Of a DNA stretch of 64,000 nt, positions 14,926 through 23,340 are shown one piece after another. A model generated the notes under the pieces. It did not search any database. It had not been told where the DNA came from and saw nothing but the letters and a program-made list of their open reading frames with translations. How positions within the stretch are numbered: position 1 is the first letter of the stretch; every line of letters starts with the position of its first letter. Origin of the DNA: Clostridium algifaecis (lineage in GTDB: Bacteria; Bacillota; Clostridia; Clostridiales; Clostridiaceae); contig NZ_JAGGLM010000003.1 in assembly GCF_017874415.1 (NCBI RefSeq), forward strand, positions 106,538 to 170,537, given 5' to 3'. A program made the position numbers and the translations under genes.

Positions 14926-17900
14926 TCTTCTTAGTCACCTCTTCTATTTCTTTCCATATATCATCTGCACTTTTCTTTTTAAGTAAGTTGTAACCATTGC
15001 CATTAACTGAAGTATCAAATTCACATATAGATGAATAAATGCAAAAATCACAGCCTTTTTTATTTTCTTGTTTATATGGAGAAATATCTATATTTCCCTC
15101 AAGTATTTTTTCACAAAGTTCAGCCATAGTAACCCTGACATATTTTCTAAGCATATTAAACTGCTCCATTGTAGCAACTGAAGAATTTTTCGATAGCTCT
15201 CCATCCTTTTTTACAGCCGCAGGTATTATGTCGGAGGAGCCTTCAATCTCACTGTCCATATCTCTTATTATATCAACATTGTTTAAAAGCAGTCCATTCA
15301 TTTTTAGGCTCTTGTTTATCCTCTTCTCTATTTCATCGTAAGTTATATTTTCTTTTCCATCTATTATGGGATCGTCCAATTTAAAGTACAGAATTCCACC
15401 AGGAATAGCCTGTTTATTCATCCTTTTTTCAAGTTCCTGAAGTATTACATCCAGATAAACCAGAAGTTGTATTTGAATTCCATAATATACGTCGGATATG
15501 TCAAATTGCTTTACACCTGATTTATAATCTATTACTCTCAAATAAGTAGACTCGTCTTTCTGCATTATATCTATCCTGTCTACCCTTCCAGATAGGCTGA
15601 TTTCCTCGCCTGAATGAAGTTTTACTGAAATTGGTGGAAAATCTCCGGATTTTCCAAAGGAAAGTTCATATCCTGCCGGATCAAACTCGCTTCTTTTCAT
15701 ATGTTCTGTTATAAGCCATACTGCCCTTGTTAAAACTCTATTCACCCTGGACGCAATATGCAGATATCTCTTCGAACTGTTCAATACAGAATTAGGCCTA
15801 TCCTGTAAAGTGTTTTTAATTATATCAGATACATTTTTCCTGCACCAATCCCTGTCGATATCCCTCCACGTAAGATTGCTCTCTCTTAATTTTGTTGAAA
15901 ATACTTCGAGTATGCTATGCATGAAGCTTCCAAGATCAGGTGCTGTTAAATTATAAATTTTTCTCTCCCTCGCCCTTAGCCCATATTGCACAAAATATGC
16001 AAAAGGGCACTGAACAAACTTTTCAAGCTTTGATACACTCATATTCATATGCTTTCCGTAGAGATTTCTAACCTTGGTTGTATCTAAAATTTCTGTTTCA
16101 TTTGTATAATAAAATCCTTTTAATACTGTATTCAACCTCTTGTTCCAGTCTTCATTTTTTCTGTACCATCCATACACATCCATCCACAGAGGATTTATAT
16201 CATTTTCATTTGAATTATAATTCATGTTTTCGATAAGCTTGTTAAAGGTAGCACCAGGCACACTTACCTGCTCCATTTCCTCATTTTTTGAAATCAGTGA
16301 CCTGTCAATTACATCACTTTCTTCTATAACTTTCGGAAAAAGCTTCTTTATCCTGGATATTATTATAGAAGGCCTTTTAGTCTTGCCATCATCATCTGCC
16401 ATTTTATAGCTAAGCCTCAAGTAGCTGTTCATTATAGTAAGCGTGGTATATGTAAGAAATTGCTCCTCAAAAGCCCTTACCCTGCTATTTTCTGCAAGCT
16501 CCACGCCTCTTTCCTTAAGCTCATCCCTGTCTCCATCTGTAAGTATTCCCTGAGACAATATAGCTGCCGGAAAAATTCCATCATTAACACCTATTATATA
16601 AAGTGCTTTAACATTATGGCTCTTAAGCCTTGTAACTTTTCCCACCAGAACCTGGTCAAGCGACGGTGGTATCACTCCTATTTCATATTCCCTGAAGCCT
16701 GAAGTCAAAACCTGACTGAAGGTATTCAAGCCAAATGTATCATCGCCTATAGTATCCACTATTTGATCCAGAATATCTATAATAATGTCCCATATCCTGC
16801 TGTATTCATTTGCCCTGTCCAGTCTGGACTCATCTTTAAATTTTTGGATGATCTCTTCAACCTTTTCAGGCAATTTAATTTCACATAAAAAGTCGTAAAG
16901 CCCCCTGCACTTATCCTTTCCATTTTTCTTTCCTTTTATAGCCTTTGATAATTTTAAAATAGGCTCCCTTACCCTGTCTCTTATGGAATTTATTCTATCT
17001 ATGAGCTCATTTTCAAAAGCTTCATCCCTATTTTCATTTATGCTGTAACTTGTTTTAAACTTCCAGGGTTCACCGGTCAGCCACTTTGAACCTTTTATTC
17101 CATTTTCAAGCACGTAGTTTTCAAGTATGTCTATATCTTCATTTTCGAAATCCAGAAGACCTGTTTTCAAATATCTGAATACAGCTTCGTAAGACCAGTT
17201 TTTAACAAGTATTTCTACAGCCGATATTATTAAAACTACAATAGGATTGTTATAAATTTCTCTTTTTTTGTCCATGAAATATGGTATATTGTACTCTCCA
17301 AACACTGCCTTCACCACATTTTCATATTCATCAAGAGATCCACTCACAACTGCAATATCCCTAAATCTAAAACCCTTGTCCCTGCATATTCTTATTATAT
17401 CTGCCGCCGTATTTTCTACTTCTGTATACTTGTTAAGCGCCTTGAAAATTTTTATATTCTCAGTTCTATCTTTGTATACTTTATAAGGATATGAAGATAA
17501 ATAGTGTTCCATGTGTGAAAAATCTTTTTTGTTTCTAAATTTATAACATGGACTGCTGTTTAAAACAATTGGTTTTTCATAGGATATGTTGCTGCGTGAA
17601 GCTATCTCCAAAAGCTTTTGCTCGGTAATTTTAGTTTGATAAAAAAGATCTGTAAGATCCATACACAGTGTAAAATTAATTTTATATGCTTTATTCATAA
17701 TCTTTTCCAGAATTCTATATTCCTGTGGAGTAAAACTTGAAAATTCGTCCACCCACACCTCTGCATTATCAAACATTTTGGATTTATCCAATTTTTCAGC
17801 CAGCACACTTAGTGTATCTTCTTCATCCATATAAGTTTCTGCAAGCCTGTTTTGAAATTCCGAAAAAATTATTATTATGTCCTGAAGTTTATTTTTCAAG

Positions 17901-18349
17901 CTTGTGTTTTCTATTCTGTCCATGCTATCTTTTAAAATGTCTATGGTTATGTCATATTTTTTAAACTCTCTTATAGTATCACTTATATTTGAAAGGATTC
18001 CCTGTTTACCCGAAATTTTTTTGAATACCTTGAGTTTATCTTTATTTTCTTCTATTATCTTATAAAGAAGAATGCTCTTTCCTGAATCATTAATATACTT
18101 ATTTGTTGCTCCACCTACTTCATCTGAAACCTTATCCGCCATCCTTTTAAAACTTAAAACACTTGCCTTTAAAAGCCCCCTGTCACCTACTGTATCAAGC
18201 AAATTTTTTTCAGATTGAAATGAAAATTGCTCAGGTACAAGCATTATCAAAGGCCTGTTTGTATCATTTCGGATTATATTTTTTATACTTTTCAGACAAT
18301 AATGGGTTTTTCCGCTTCCCGCTCTGCCGTATATAAATTTTATGCTCAA
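14921..18349 (-). CDS. addB: ATP-dependent helicase/deoxyribonuclease subunit B, AddB (1142 aa)
   Basis: Subunit of the AddAB helicase-nuclease that resects double-strand breaks and recognises Chi. The N-terminal Walker A motif is GRAGSGKTH (about 8-16). A large RecB/UvrD-like inactive helicase region follows. The C-terminal RecB-type nuclease motif is LRVIDYKSG (about 985). Iron-sulfur cysteines are one in KFVQCPFAYF (about 800) and the CDFCIYSSIC cluster (about 1100). The length is normal for AddB, so the protein looks intact. Oddly, addA, usually immediately downstream, is not here: the next gene is mgtC-like. Its stop codon falls within a short palindromic repeat. Either addA lies elsewhere in the genome or AddB is solitary. 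Confidence 0.93.
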   Translation of the reverse strand: MSIKFIYGRAGSGKTHYCLKSIKNIIRNDTNRPLIMLVPEQFSFQSEKNLLDTVGDRGLLKASVLSFKRMADKVSDEVGGATNKYINDSGKSILLYKIIEENKDKLKVFKKISGKQGILSNISDTIREFKKYDITIDILKDSMDRIENTSLKNKLQDIIIIFSEFQNRLAETYMDEEDTLSVLAEKLDKSKMFDNAEVWVDEFSSFTPQEYRILEKIMNKAYKINFTLCMDLTDLFYQTKITEQKLLEIASRSNISYEKPIVLNSSPCYKFRNKKDFSHMEHYLSSYPYKVYKDRTENIKIFKALNKYTEVENTAADIIRICRDKGFRFRDIAVVSGSLDEYENVVKAVFGEYNIPYFMDKKREIYNNPIVVLIISAVEILVKNWSYEAVFRYLKTGLLDFENEDIDILENYVLENGIKGSKWLTGEPWKFKTSYSINENRDEAFENELIDRINSIRDRVREPILKLSKAIKGKKNGKDKCRGLYDFLCEIKLPEKVEEIIQKFKDESRLDRANEYSRIWDIIIDILDQIVDTIGDDTFGLNTFSQVLTSGFREYEIGVIPPSLDQVLVGKVTRLKSHNVKALYIIGVNDGIFPAAILSQGILTDGDRDELKERGVELAENSRVRAFEEQFLTYTTLTIMNSYLRLSYKMADDDGKTKRPSIIISRIKKLFPKVIEESDVIDRSLISKNEEMEQVSVPGATFNKLIENMNYNSNENDINPLWMDVYGWYRKNEDWNKRLNTVLKGFYYTNETEILDTTKVRNLYGKHMNMSVSKLEKFVQCPFAYFVQYGLRARERKIYNLTAPDLGSFMHSILEVFSTKLRESNLTWRDIDRDWCRKNVSDIIKNTLQDRPNSVLNSSKRYLHIASRVNRVLTRAVWLITEHMKRSEFDPAGYELSFGKSGDFPPISVKLHSGEEISLSGRVDRIDIMQKDESTYLRVIDYKSGVKQFDISDVYYGIQIQLLVYLDVILQELEKRMNKQAIPGGILYFKLDDPIIDGKENITYDEIEKRINKSLKMNGLLLNNVDIIRDMDSEIEGSSDIIPAAVKKDGELSKNSSVATMEQFNMLRKYVRVTMAELCEKILEGNIDISPYKQENKKGCDFCIYSSICEFDTSVNGNGYNLLKKKSADDIWKEIEEVTKKR

Positions 18350-18406
18350 TTAAACACCACCTTTTCAGTTGAAAATTTACAATTTATTATGTATATAATA
18401 TTAATT

Positions 18407-18432
18407 AAAGCCCTGCATTTATGCAAGGCTTT
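18407..18432. terminator. Imperfect hairpin between addB and the dehydrogenase gene
   Basis: AAAGCC-TGCAT pairs with ATGCA-GGCTTT (one internal mismatch), a compact stem with a T-run on the plus strand. It lies just beyond the 2-hydroxyacid dehydrogenase stop on the minus strand, where the T-tract is weak. Confidence 0.5.
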
Positions 18433-18445
18433 TTGTTCAATATAT

Positions 18446-19402
18446 TCAAAATTTTACTAGATTTTGTGGTTCTCCATCCAGCCATTTTATTATGTTATCA
18501 AAGGTTATATGTGCCCTTCTAACCATTGCTTCTTTAGTAGCAAATCCTACATGTGGGGTAACTACTGTGTTTTTAGTCTTCAAAAGTGGATAGTTAGTAT
18601 CAAGCGGTGGTTCACCATCAAATACATCTATACCTGCTCCACCTATTTTTCCTTCATTTAGTGCTTCAGCTAATGCATTGTTGTCAATAATAGGTCCCCT
18701 TGCTGCATTTATAAGCAGTGCTGAAGGTTTCATAAGTGATATTTTTTCCTTGCTTATCAAGCCTTTAGTATATTTATTGTTTGGCAGATGTATTGATACC
18801 ACATCGCTCTTTGAAAGCAATTCATCCAGACTGACATATTCAACACCTATTTTTTTGAGGTCTTCTTTTTCACTTCTATTATATGCAATTACATTGCAGC
18901 CAAAAGCTTTTGCTATTTTGCAAACCTGACTGCCTATAGTACCAGTGCCGATAACGCCAAAAGTTTTACCACTTAAATCATTTTGACTGTATCCATCCTT
19001 TGTTTTACCTTCTCTTGTCACTTTGTCAAGAGAAACTATATTTCTAAGAAGTGAAAAAATGAAGCCAAATGTTAATTCTGTAACGGATTCTGTACTGTAA
19101 CCCGCTGCATTTGAAACAGTTATATTTTTTCCCCTGCATGCCGAAAGCTCAACATGATCTACACCCGTAAAAGCTATAGACATCATTTTAAGTTTTTCAT
19201 CTGAAGATATTACTTCTGCCTTAAGCGGCATATTTGCAAGTACAATAACCTCTGAATCCTTTACCCTTTTTTTCAAGCTTTCAGTATCTGTAACTTTATC
19301 ATTGTATATTACAATTTCATGACCTCTATCTGTAATAGGTTTTGCAATATCTCTAAGTTCATCTTCAGAAAGTCCAAGTGGTTCTATAACAGAAATTTTC
19401 AT
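18446..19402 (-). CDS. D-isomer-specific 2-hydroxyacid dehydrogenase, NAD-dependent (318 aa)
   Basis: NAD-linked oxidoreductase of the phosphoglycerate/glycerate/lactate dehydrogenase superfamily. ATG 19402 is chosen because GGGGAGG lies seven bases upstream. The substrate domain is split around the NAD domain, with the Rossmann motif GVIGTGTIGSQV (about 145-156). Catalytic residues are visible: Arg in INAARGPIID, Glu in IDVFDGEPP and His in TPHVGFAT. The substrate is not predictable; the short form without an ACT domain argues against SerA type 1. It is monocistronic. Confidence 0.88.
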   Translation of the reverse strand: MKISVIEPLGLSEDELRDIAKPITDRGHEIVIYNDKVTDTESLKKRVKDSEVIVLANMPLKAEVISSDEKLKMMSIAFTGVDHVELSACRGKNITVSNAAGYSTESVTELTFGFIFSLLRNIVSLDKVTREGKTKDGYSQNDLSGKTFGVIGTGTIGSQVCKIAKAFGCNVIAYNRSEKEDLKKIGVEYVSLDELLSKSDVVSIHLPNNKYTKGLISKEKISLMKPSALLINAARGPIIDNNALAEALNEGKIGGAGIDVFDGEPPLDTNYPLLKTKNTVVTPHVGFATKEAMVRRAHITFDNIIKWLDGEPQNLVKF

Positions 19403-19509
19403 ACATAAACCTCCCCATTTGAGTTTGTATATCATTATCTTTACAAGTTTATAATATTACATATGTTAAATGATTACAATATCGAATTTAATTTCTTATA
19501 AATTACAGT

Positions 19510-20322
19510 CTATCTTTTTATAACATTATAGCTGTCACTTGTTATAGGTCTGAATTGATATCCCTGACTTTTTAATATAGCAATAACCTGAGGCAGTGCA
19601 TCCGCAGTTGTACTTTTGGTTGCTGCATCATGCATAAGTATAACAACCTTCTTCTGCCCTGCAATTTCTTTTCTCAATGTAGTAAGAAGAAAATCTACTG
19701 ACGCATGCTGACGTTCTGCATCTCCAGTTTCAGCATTCCAGTCTATATAATGATATCCTGCTGCAGTAGCCGCTCTCTGAAAAGAAGTCAATTTAAAAGA
19801 ACCACCAGGAAATCTTATAAGTGTTTTGTCATGGTCTCCTATAATTGAACTTATAATAGTTTCATTTTTCTTTAAATCATTTATGAAATTATCTGTACTT
19901 GAATATAAATACTTGTATTCATGACTGTAAGTATGATTTCCAATAGTATGTCCTGCTGCTTTTTCCTGCTTTAAAAGTCCTGGATTTTGTTGTGCCATAC
20001 TTCCAAGTATAAAAAACGTGGCTTTAATATTATTCTGCTTTAATGTATTTAATATCCTTGGAGTTACATTTGCACTTGGCCCGTCATCAAATGTCAAATA
20101 AGCAACTTTGGCATTAGGCGGTAATTTTTCTTCTGCTTCTTTTGCTTCTTTCTTAGCCTTGTCTTTAGCTGCATCGTTACTGGCTGCAGCTATTTTTTCA
20201 GCCCTGGAATTGCTTTGTTTTTCTGCAAATTCAAATCCACCAAAAGATGATAAAAATAACGCAGCAATAATAATAACTATAAAGCCTACTACTCTTCCGT
20301 TTTTACTTCTTTTTTTACTCAT
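19510..20322 (-). CDS. Membrane-anchored polysaccharide deacetylase, paralogue 1 (270 aa)
   Basis: NodB-homology carbohydrate esterase (family 4), probably a peptidoglycan or wall-glycan N-deacetylase on the outer face of the membrane. ATG 20322 starts the conserved MSKKRSKNGR anchor; a longer frame has no ribosome site. A signal anchor (about 11-30) and an Ala/Lys-rich stalk precede the catalytic domain, with TFDDGPS, GNHTYSHEY, RFPGGSF, DWNAETGDAE and ILMHDA in canonical order. It closely matches the neighbouring gene at 20470-21294, a tandem duplication that includes the upstream direct-repeat site. The position suggests wall modification under the same control. Confidence 0.92.
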   Translation of the reverse strand: MSKKRSKNGRVVGFIVIIIAALFLSSFGGFEFAEKQSNSRAEKIAAASNDAAKDKAKKEAKEAEEKLPPNAKVAYLTFDDGPSANVTPRILNTLKQNNIKATFFILGSMAQQNPGLLKQEKAAGHTIGNHTYSHEYKYLYSSTDNFINDLKKNETIISSIIGDHDKTLIRFPGGSFKLTSFQRAATAAGYHYIDWNAETGDAERQHASVDFLLTTLRKEIAGQKKVVILMHDAATKSTTADALPQVIAILKSQGYQFRPITSDSYNVIKR

Positions 20323-20414
20323 AATATATTCCTGTTCCCCCTCATGCTTGTACAATTTGCACTTTAATTTTAACATATTGAAATGTATAAATATGTACAA
20401 TACTACAACAAAAG

Positions 20415-20431
20415 GTTACAAAAAAGTTACA
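20415..20431 (-). promoter_or_regulatory. WalR-like direct-repeat site upstream of deacetylase 1
   Basis: On the minus strand TGTAAC-N5-TGTAAC (plus strand GTTACA at 20415-20420 and 20426-20431), matching the WalR consensus TGTWAH-N5-TGTWAH reported in Bacillus. It lies about 95-110 bases upstream of the start. Its twin precedes the paralogous gene. Confidence 0.5.
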
Positions 20432-20432
20432 A

Positions 20433-20470
20433 AAAAATACCTCATGTTAATTTTAACATGAGGTATTTTT
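20433..20470 (-). terminator. Intrinsic terminator after deacetylase 2
   Basis: An 18-bp perfect stem (20433-20450 with 20453-20470) has a TT loop and flanking A5/T5 runs. Its right arm overlaps the stop codon of the 20470-21294 gene. It separates the two deacetylase genes, so each has its own promoter. Confidence 0.9.
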
Positions 20471-21294
20471 TATGGTTTCAAAACATTATAGCTATCACTT
20501 GTAATAGGTCTAAACTGATATCCATCATCCTTCAAAATCTTAATAATTTGAGGGAGTGCCTCAGCTGTAGTTTCCTTGGTTGCTGCATCATGCATAAGTA
20601 TAACAATTTTTTTCTGTCCAAGGAAAGTCTGCCTAAACCTGCTTACCAATCTATCTACCGATGAGTGCTGAACTTCAGCATCTCCATTTAAAACATTCCA
20701 GTCTATATAATGATATCCAGCTGCCTCTGCAGCCCTCTGAAACGATGTATGTCCAAAAGATCCTCCTGGAAATCTTACAAGAGTTTTATCATGGTCTCCT
20801 ATTATTGAATGTATCACATCTTCATTTTTCTTTAAATCATTCAAGAAATTATCTGTACTTGAATATAAATATCTATAATCATGACAATAAGTGTGGTTTC
20901 CAATAGAATCTCCTGCTTCTTTCTCTTGTTTCAAAAGTCCTGGATTCTGCTTTGCACTGCTTCCTATTATAAAGAAAGTTGCTCTAATATCATTTTCCTT
21001 TAATATCTCTAATACTTTTGGAGTTACATTTGCACTTGGTCCATCATCAAATGTCAAATAAGCTACTTTAGCATTAGGCGGCAACTTAGCATCTTTTTTT
21101 GTTGAATCATCACTTTGTTTGGCTTTTGCCTTATCCTTAGATGTATTTTCATTGGTTACAGCCAATTTTTTAGCATGCGAATTATTATTTTTCGCCGCCA
21201 GCTCAAATCCACCAAAAGATGATAAAAATAGTACAGCGATAACAATAACAATAAATCCTGCTATTCTTCCTTTTTTATTTCTGTTCCTTCTCAT
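20470..21294 (-). CDS. Membrane-anchored polysaccharide deacetylase, paralogue 2 (274 aa)
   Basis: Family-4 carbohydrate esterase like its downstream neighbour. The start at 21294 (MRRNRNKKGR) is clear. It has a signal anchor (about 10-29), a Ser/Lys-rich stalk and a NodB domain with TFDDGPS, GNHTYCHDY, RFPGGSF, DWNVLNGDAE and ILMHDA. Differences from paralogue 1 concentrate in the stalk and in the active-site-proximal loops, where a cysteine replaces a serine in the HTYxH segment. The two may act on different wall sites or in different phases; that is inference. Confidence 0.92.
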   Translation of the reverse strand: MRRNRNKKGRIAGFIVIVIAVLFLSSFGGFELAAKNNNSHAKKLAVTNENTSKDKAKAKQSDDSTKKDAKLPPNAKVAYLTFDDGPSANVTPKVLEILKENDIRATFFIIGSSAKQNPGLLKQEKEAGDSIGNHTYCHDYRYLYSSTDNFLNDLKKNEDVIHSIIGDHDKTLVRFPGGSFGHTSFQRAAEAAGYHYIDWNVLNGDAEVQHSSVDRLVSRFRQTFLGQKKIVILMHDAATKETTAEALPQIIKILKDDGYQFRPITSDSYNVLKP

Positions 21295-21383
21295 AATATA
21301 CCTTTGTCCCCCTTATGCTTGTACATATTAACTGTATTTTATCACAATAAAATACATCAATATGTACAAATCTACAACAAAAG

Positions 21384-21400
21384 GTTACAAAGTAGTTACA
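21384..21400 (-). promoter_or_regulatory. WalR-like direct-repeat site upstream of deacetylase 2
   Basis: Minus strand TGTAAC-N5-TGTAAC (plus strand GTTACA at 21384-21389 and 21395-21400), the same arrangement, spacing and distance from the start as at 20415-20431. The surrounding ACAACAAAAGGTTACAAA is shared between both copies. Confidence 0.5.
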
Positions 21401-21415
21401 ATATTACCTATTTAA

Positions 21416-21781
21416 CTATTTTTTGGTATATTTAAGGGCAGCTTTGCCTTCATCTCCAGTACTTATACGTATAACGTTTTGGACATCATAAACAAATATT
21501 TTTCCATCGCCCATTTCTCCAGTATGAAGAACCTTCTTTGCAGTTTCAACTACAAGTTCTACAGGTACCTCGCAAACTATTATTTCTACCTTTACCTTAG
21601 GCAGGACATTGATGTCCATAGTAAGTCCACGATAGTATTCCTTATGTCCTTTTTGCATTCCGCAGCCAAGAACATTTGTAACAGTCATACCTGCTATCCC
21701 AATTTCACCTAAAGCGTTTTTAAGTTCTTCAAATTTACCCTGAGAAGTAATGATATCAATTTTAGTAATTTTATCACCCAT
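21416..21781 (-). CDS. glnK: PII-family nitrogen regulator, GlnK type (121 aa)
   Basis: Trimeric PII signal protein that senses ATP/ADP, 2-oxoglutarate and nitrogen status, and blocks the ammonium channel in its low-2-oxoglutarate state. The T-loop GMQKGHKEYYRG retains the apical tyrosine (Tyr50, equivalent to Tyr51), and the B- and C-loop segments GEMGDGKIFV and RISTGDEG are conserved. The length is slightly above the 112-residue norm. It sits 121 bases downstream of amtB on the same strand, the classic amtB-glnK pair in reverse gene order to E. coli. Whether the tyrosine is modified is unknown; no uridylyltransferase lies here. Confidence 0.93.
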   Translation of the reverse strand: MGDKITKIDIITSQGKFEELKNALGEIGIAGMTVTNVLGCGMQKGHKEYYRGLTMDINVLPKVKVEIIVCEVPVELVVETAKKVLHTGEMGDGKIFVYDVQNVIRISTGDEGKAALKYTKK

Positions 21782-21902
21782 AATTCTACCTCCTCCTAAA
21801 CATATATTTATATTTTCTATATAATTTTATGCTATTTTATCGAAAAATATCAACTATTAAAAAATATTTTTAAATAAACTATTAATTATCAACTATAAAC
21901 TA

Positions 21903-23132
21903 TTAACTGTTAAGTCCGCCGTAAGCTTCTTCACCATGTTCTGTAACATCCAATCCTGTCTGTTCAGCCTTTTCAGTTGCTCTTATGCCACTTACAGCTT
22001 TAATTACTTTAATTATGATAAATGTAACTATAGCAGAATATACAATAGTTGCCACAATACCTGTAAGTTGAATTAAAACCAACTTAGGATTTCCATGTAT
22101 TAAACCACTTGCACCTGCAGAGTTTATTGCCTTCCATGCAAATATTCCAGTTGCAATTCCTCCCCAGATTCCTCCAACACCGTGGCATCCAAAAGCATCG
22201 AGTGCATCATCATATCCAAATTTAGCTTTCATAAATGTAACACTTGAATAACATATAGCTCCACCTATTAATCCAATAAGTATTGAAGCAAGAGGACTTA
22301 CAAAACCTGCACCAGGAGTTATAGCAACAAGACCTGCAACTATTCCACTGGCAACTCCAAGAGAAGTTACTTTCCTTCTATATAAATATTCACAAGTTGC
22401 CCAGCTTAAAGCTGATGCAGCTGCAGAAGTATTAGTAGTAATAAAAGCATTTATTGCTACATCATTTATAGCAAGTGCACTTCCTGCATTAAATCCATAC
22501 CATCCAAACCATAGTACTGCAGCGCCAAGACATGTCATTGGAAGGTTACTAGGCTTGCCCACACTTTTTCTTTTGCCAAGCATTAATGCTGCAACAAGTG
22601 CTGATATACCAGAACTTATGTGTACTACATCTCCACCTGCAAAGTCCAGTGCACCAAGATTTTTAAGCCATCCACCTGCACCCCATACCCAGTGTGCAAT
22701 AGGATCATAAACGAGTGTTGTCCAAAGTATAATAAATGCAACCCATGGAAGAAATTTCATTCTCTCTGCAATAGACCCTGATATAAGTGCTGGAGTTATT
22801 ATTGCAAACATAAGTTGAAACAACATATATACCTGCTGTGGAATTGTACCAGCATAATCTGCATTTGGTGCAAATCCAACTCCTTTTAAACCTGCAAAAT
22901 TAAAACCACCTATAATTCCACCAATGTCTGTACCAAAACATAAGGTATATCCTACTAATATCCATTGAATAGATATTATTGCTAGAGCTGAATAACTGTG
23001 AAGAGTACTATTCAGTGTATTTTTACCTCTAACCATTCCTGCGTAAAATAATGCCAATCCCGGGGTCATTATCATTACTAATGCCGCTGAAATAAGTACG
23101 AATACGGTATCTGCCCCATTTACTCCATTCAT
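21903..23132 (-). CDS. amtB: Ammonium transporter AmtB (409 aa)
   Basis: Trimeric ammonium channel with about 11 membrane spans and no cleaved signal peptide. Both pore histidines are visible (GDVVHISSG near 170 and FGCHGVGGIWG near 315). Further family motifs are LFYAGMVRGKN, GSIAERMKF and HWVWGAGGWL. The C-terminal cytoplasmic tail, which contacts GlnK, is present (TGLDVTEHGEEAYGG). Its product and GlnK are encoded together. A perfect 13-bp inverted repeat lies 48 bases upstream of the start. Confidence 0.95.
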   Translation of the reverse strand: MNGVNGADTVFVLISAALVMIMTPGLALFYAGMVRGKNTLNSTLHSYSALAIISIQWILVGYTLCFGTDIGGIIGGFNFAGLKGVGFAPNADYAGTIPQQVYMLFQLMFAIITPALISGSIAERMKFLPWVAFIILWTTLVYDPIAHWVWGAGGWLKNLGALDFAGGDVVHISSGISALVAALMLGKRKSVGKPSNLPMTCLGAAVLWFGWYGFNAGSALAINDVAINAFITTNTSAAASALSWATCEYLYRRKVTSLGVASGIVAGLVAITPGAGFVSPLASILIGLIGGAICYSSVTFMKAKFGYDDALDAFGCHGVGGIWGGIATGIFAWKAINSAGASGLIHGNPKLVLIQLTGIVATIVYSAIVTFIIIKVIKAVSGIRATEKAEQTGLDVTEHGEEAYGGLNS

Positions 23133-23179
23133 AAAAATACCTCCTTAAAAATAAATATTTTAAATATTTTATAAGTCCA

Positions 23180-23208
23180 TTAAAATGAATTTAAGAAATT
23201 CATTTTAA
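23180..23208 (-). promoter_or_regulatory. 13-bp inverted repeat upstream of amtB
   Basis: TTAAAATGAATTT (23180-23192), AAG, AAATTCATTTTAA (23196-23208). It is a perfect palindrome with a 3-base centre, 48-76 bases upstream of the amtB start. It has no T-run, so an operator or leader hairpin is more likely than a terminator. Confidence 0.4.
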
Positions 23209-23340
23209 AAGCTTATTTATATAATACTAATTTTTAAGTAAATTATCAATAGAAATGCATAATTTTTATTATTTTTTTATTTTTATTGTAATTAAAGTAT
23301 TAATTTAATTTTTAAATGAATACGTTTATTCTGCTTAATT

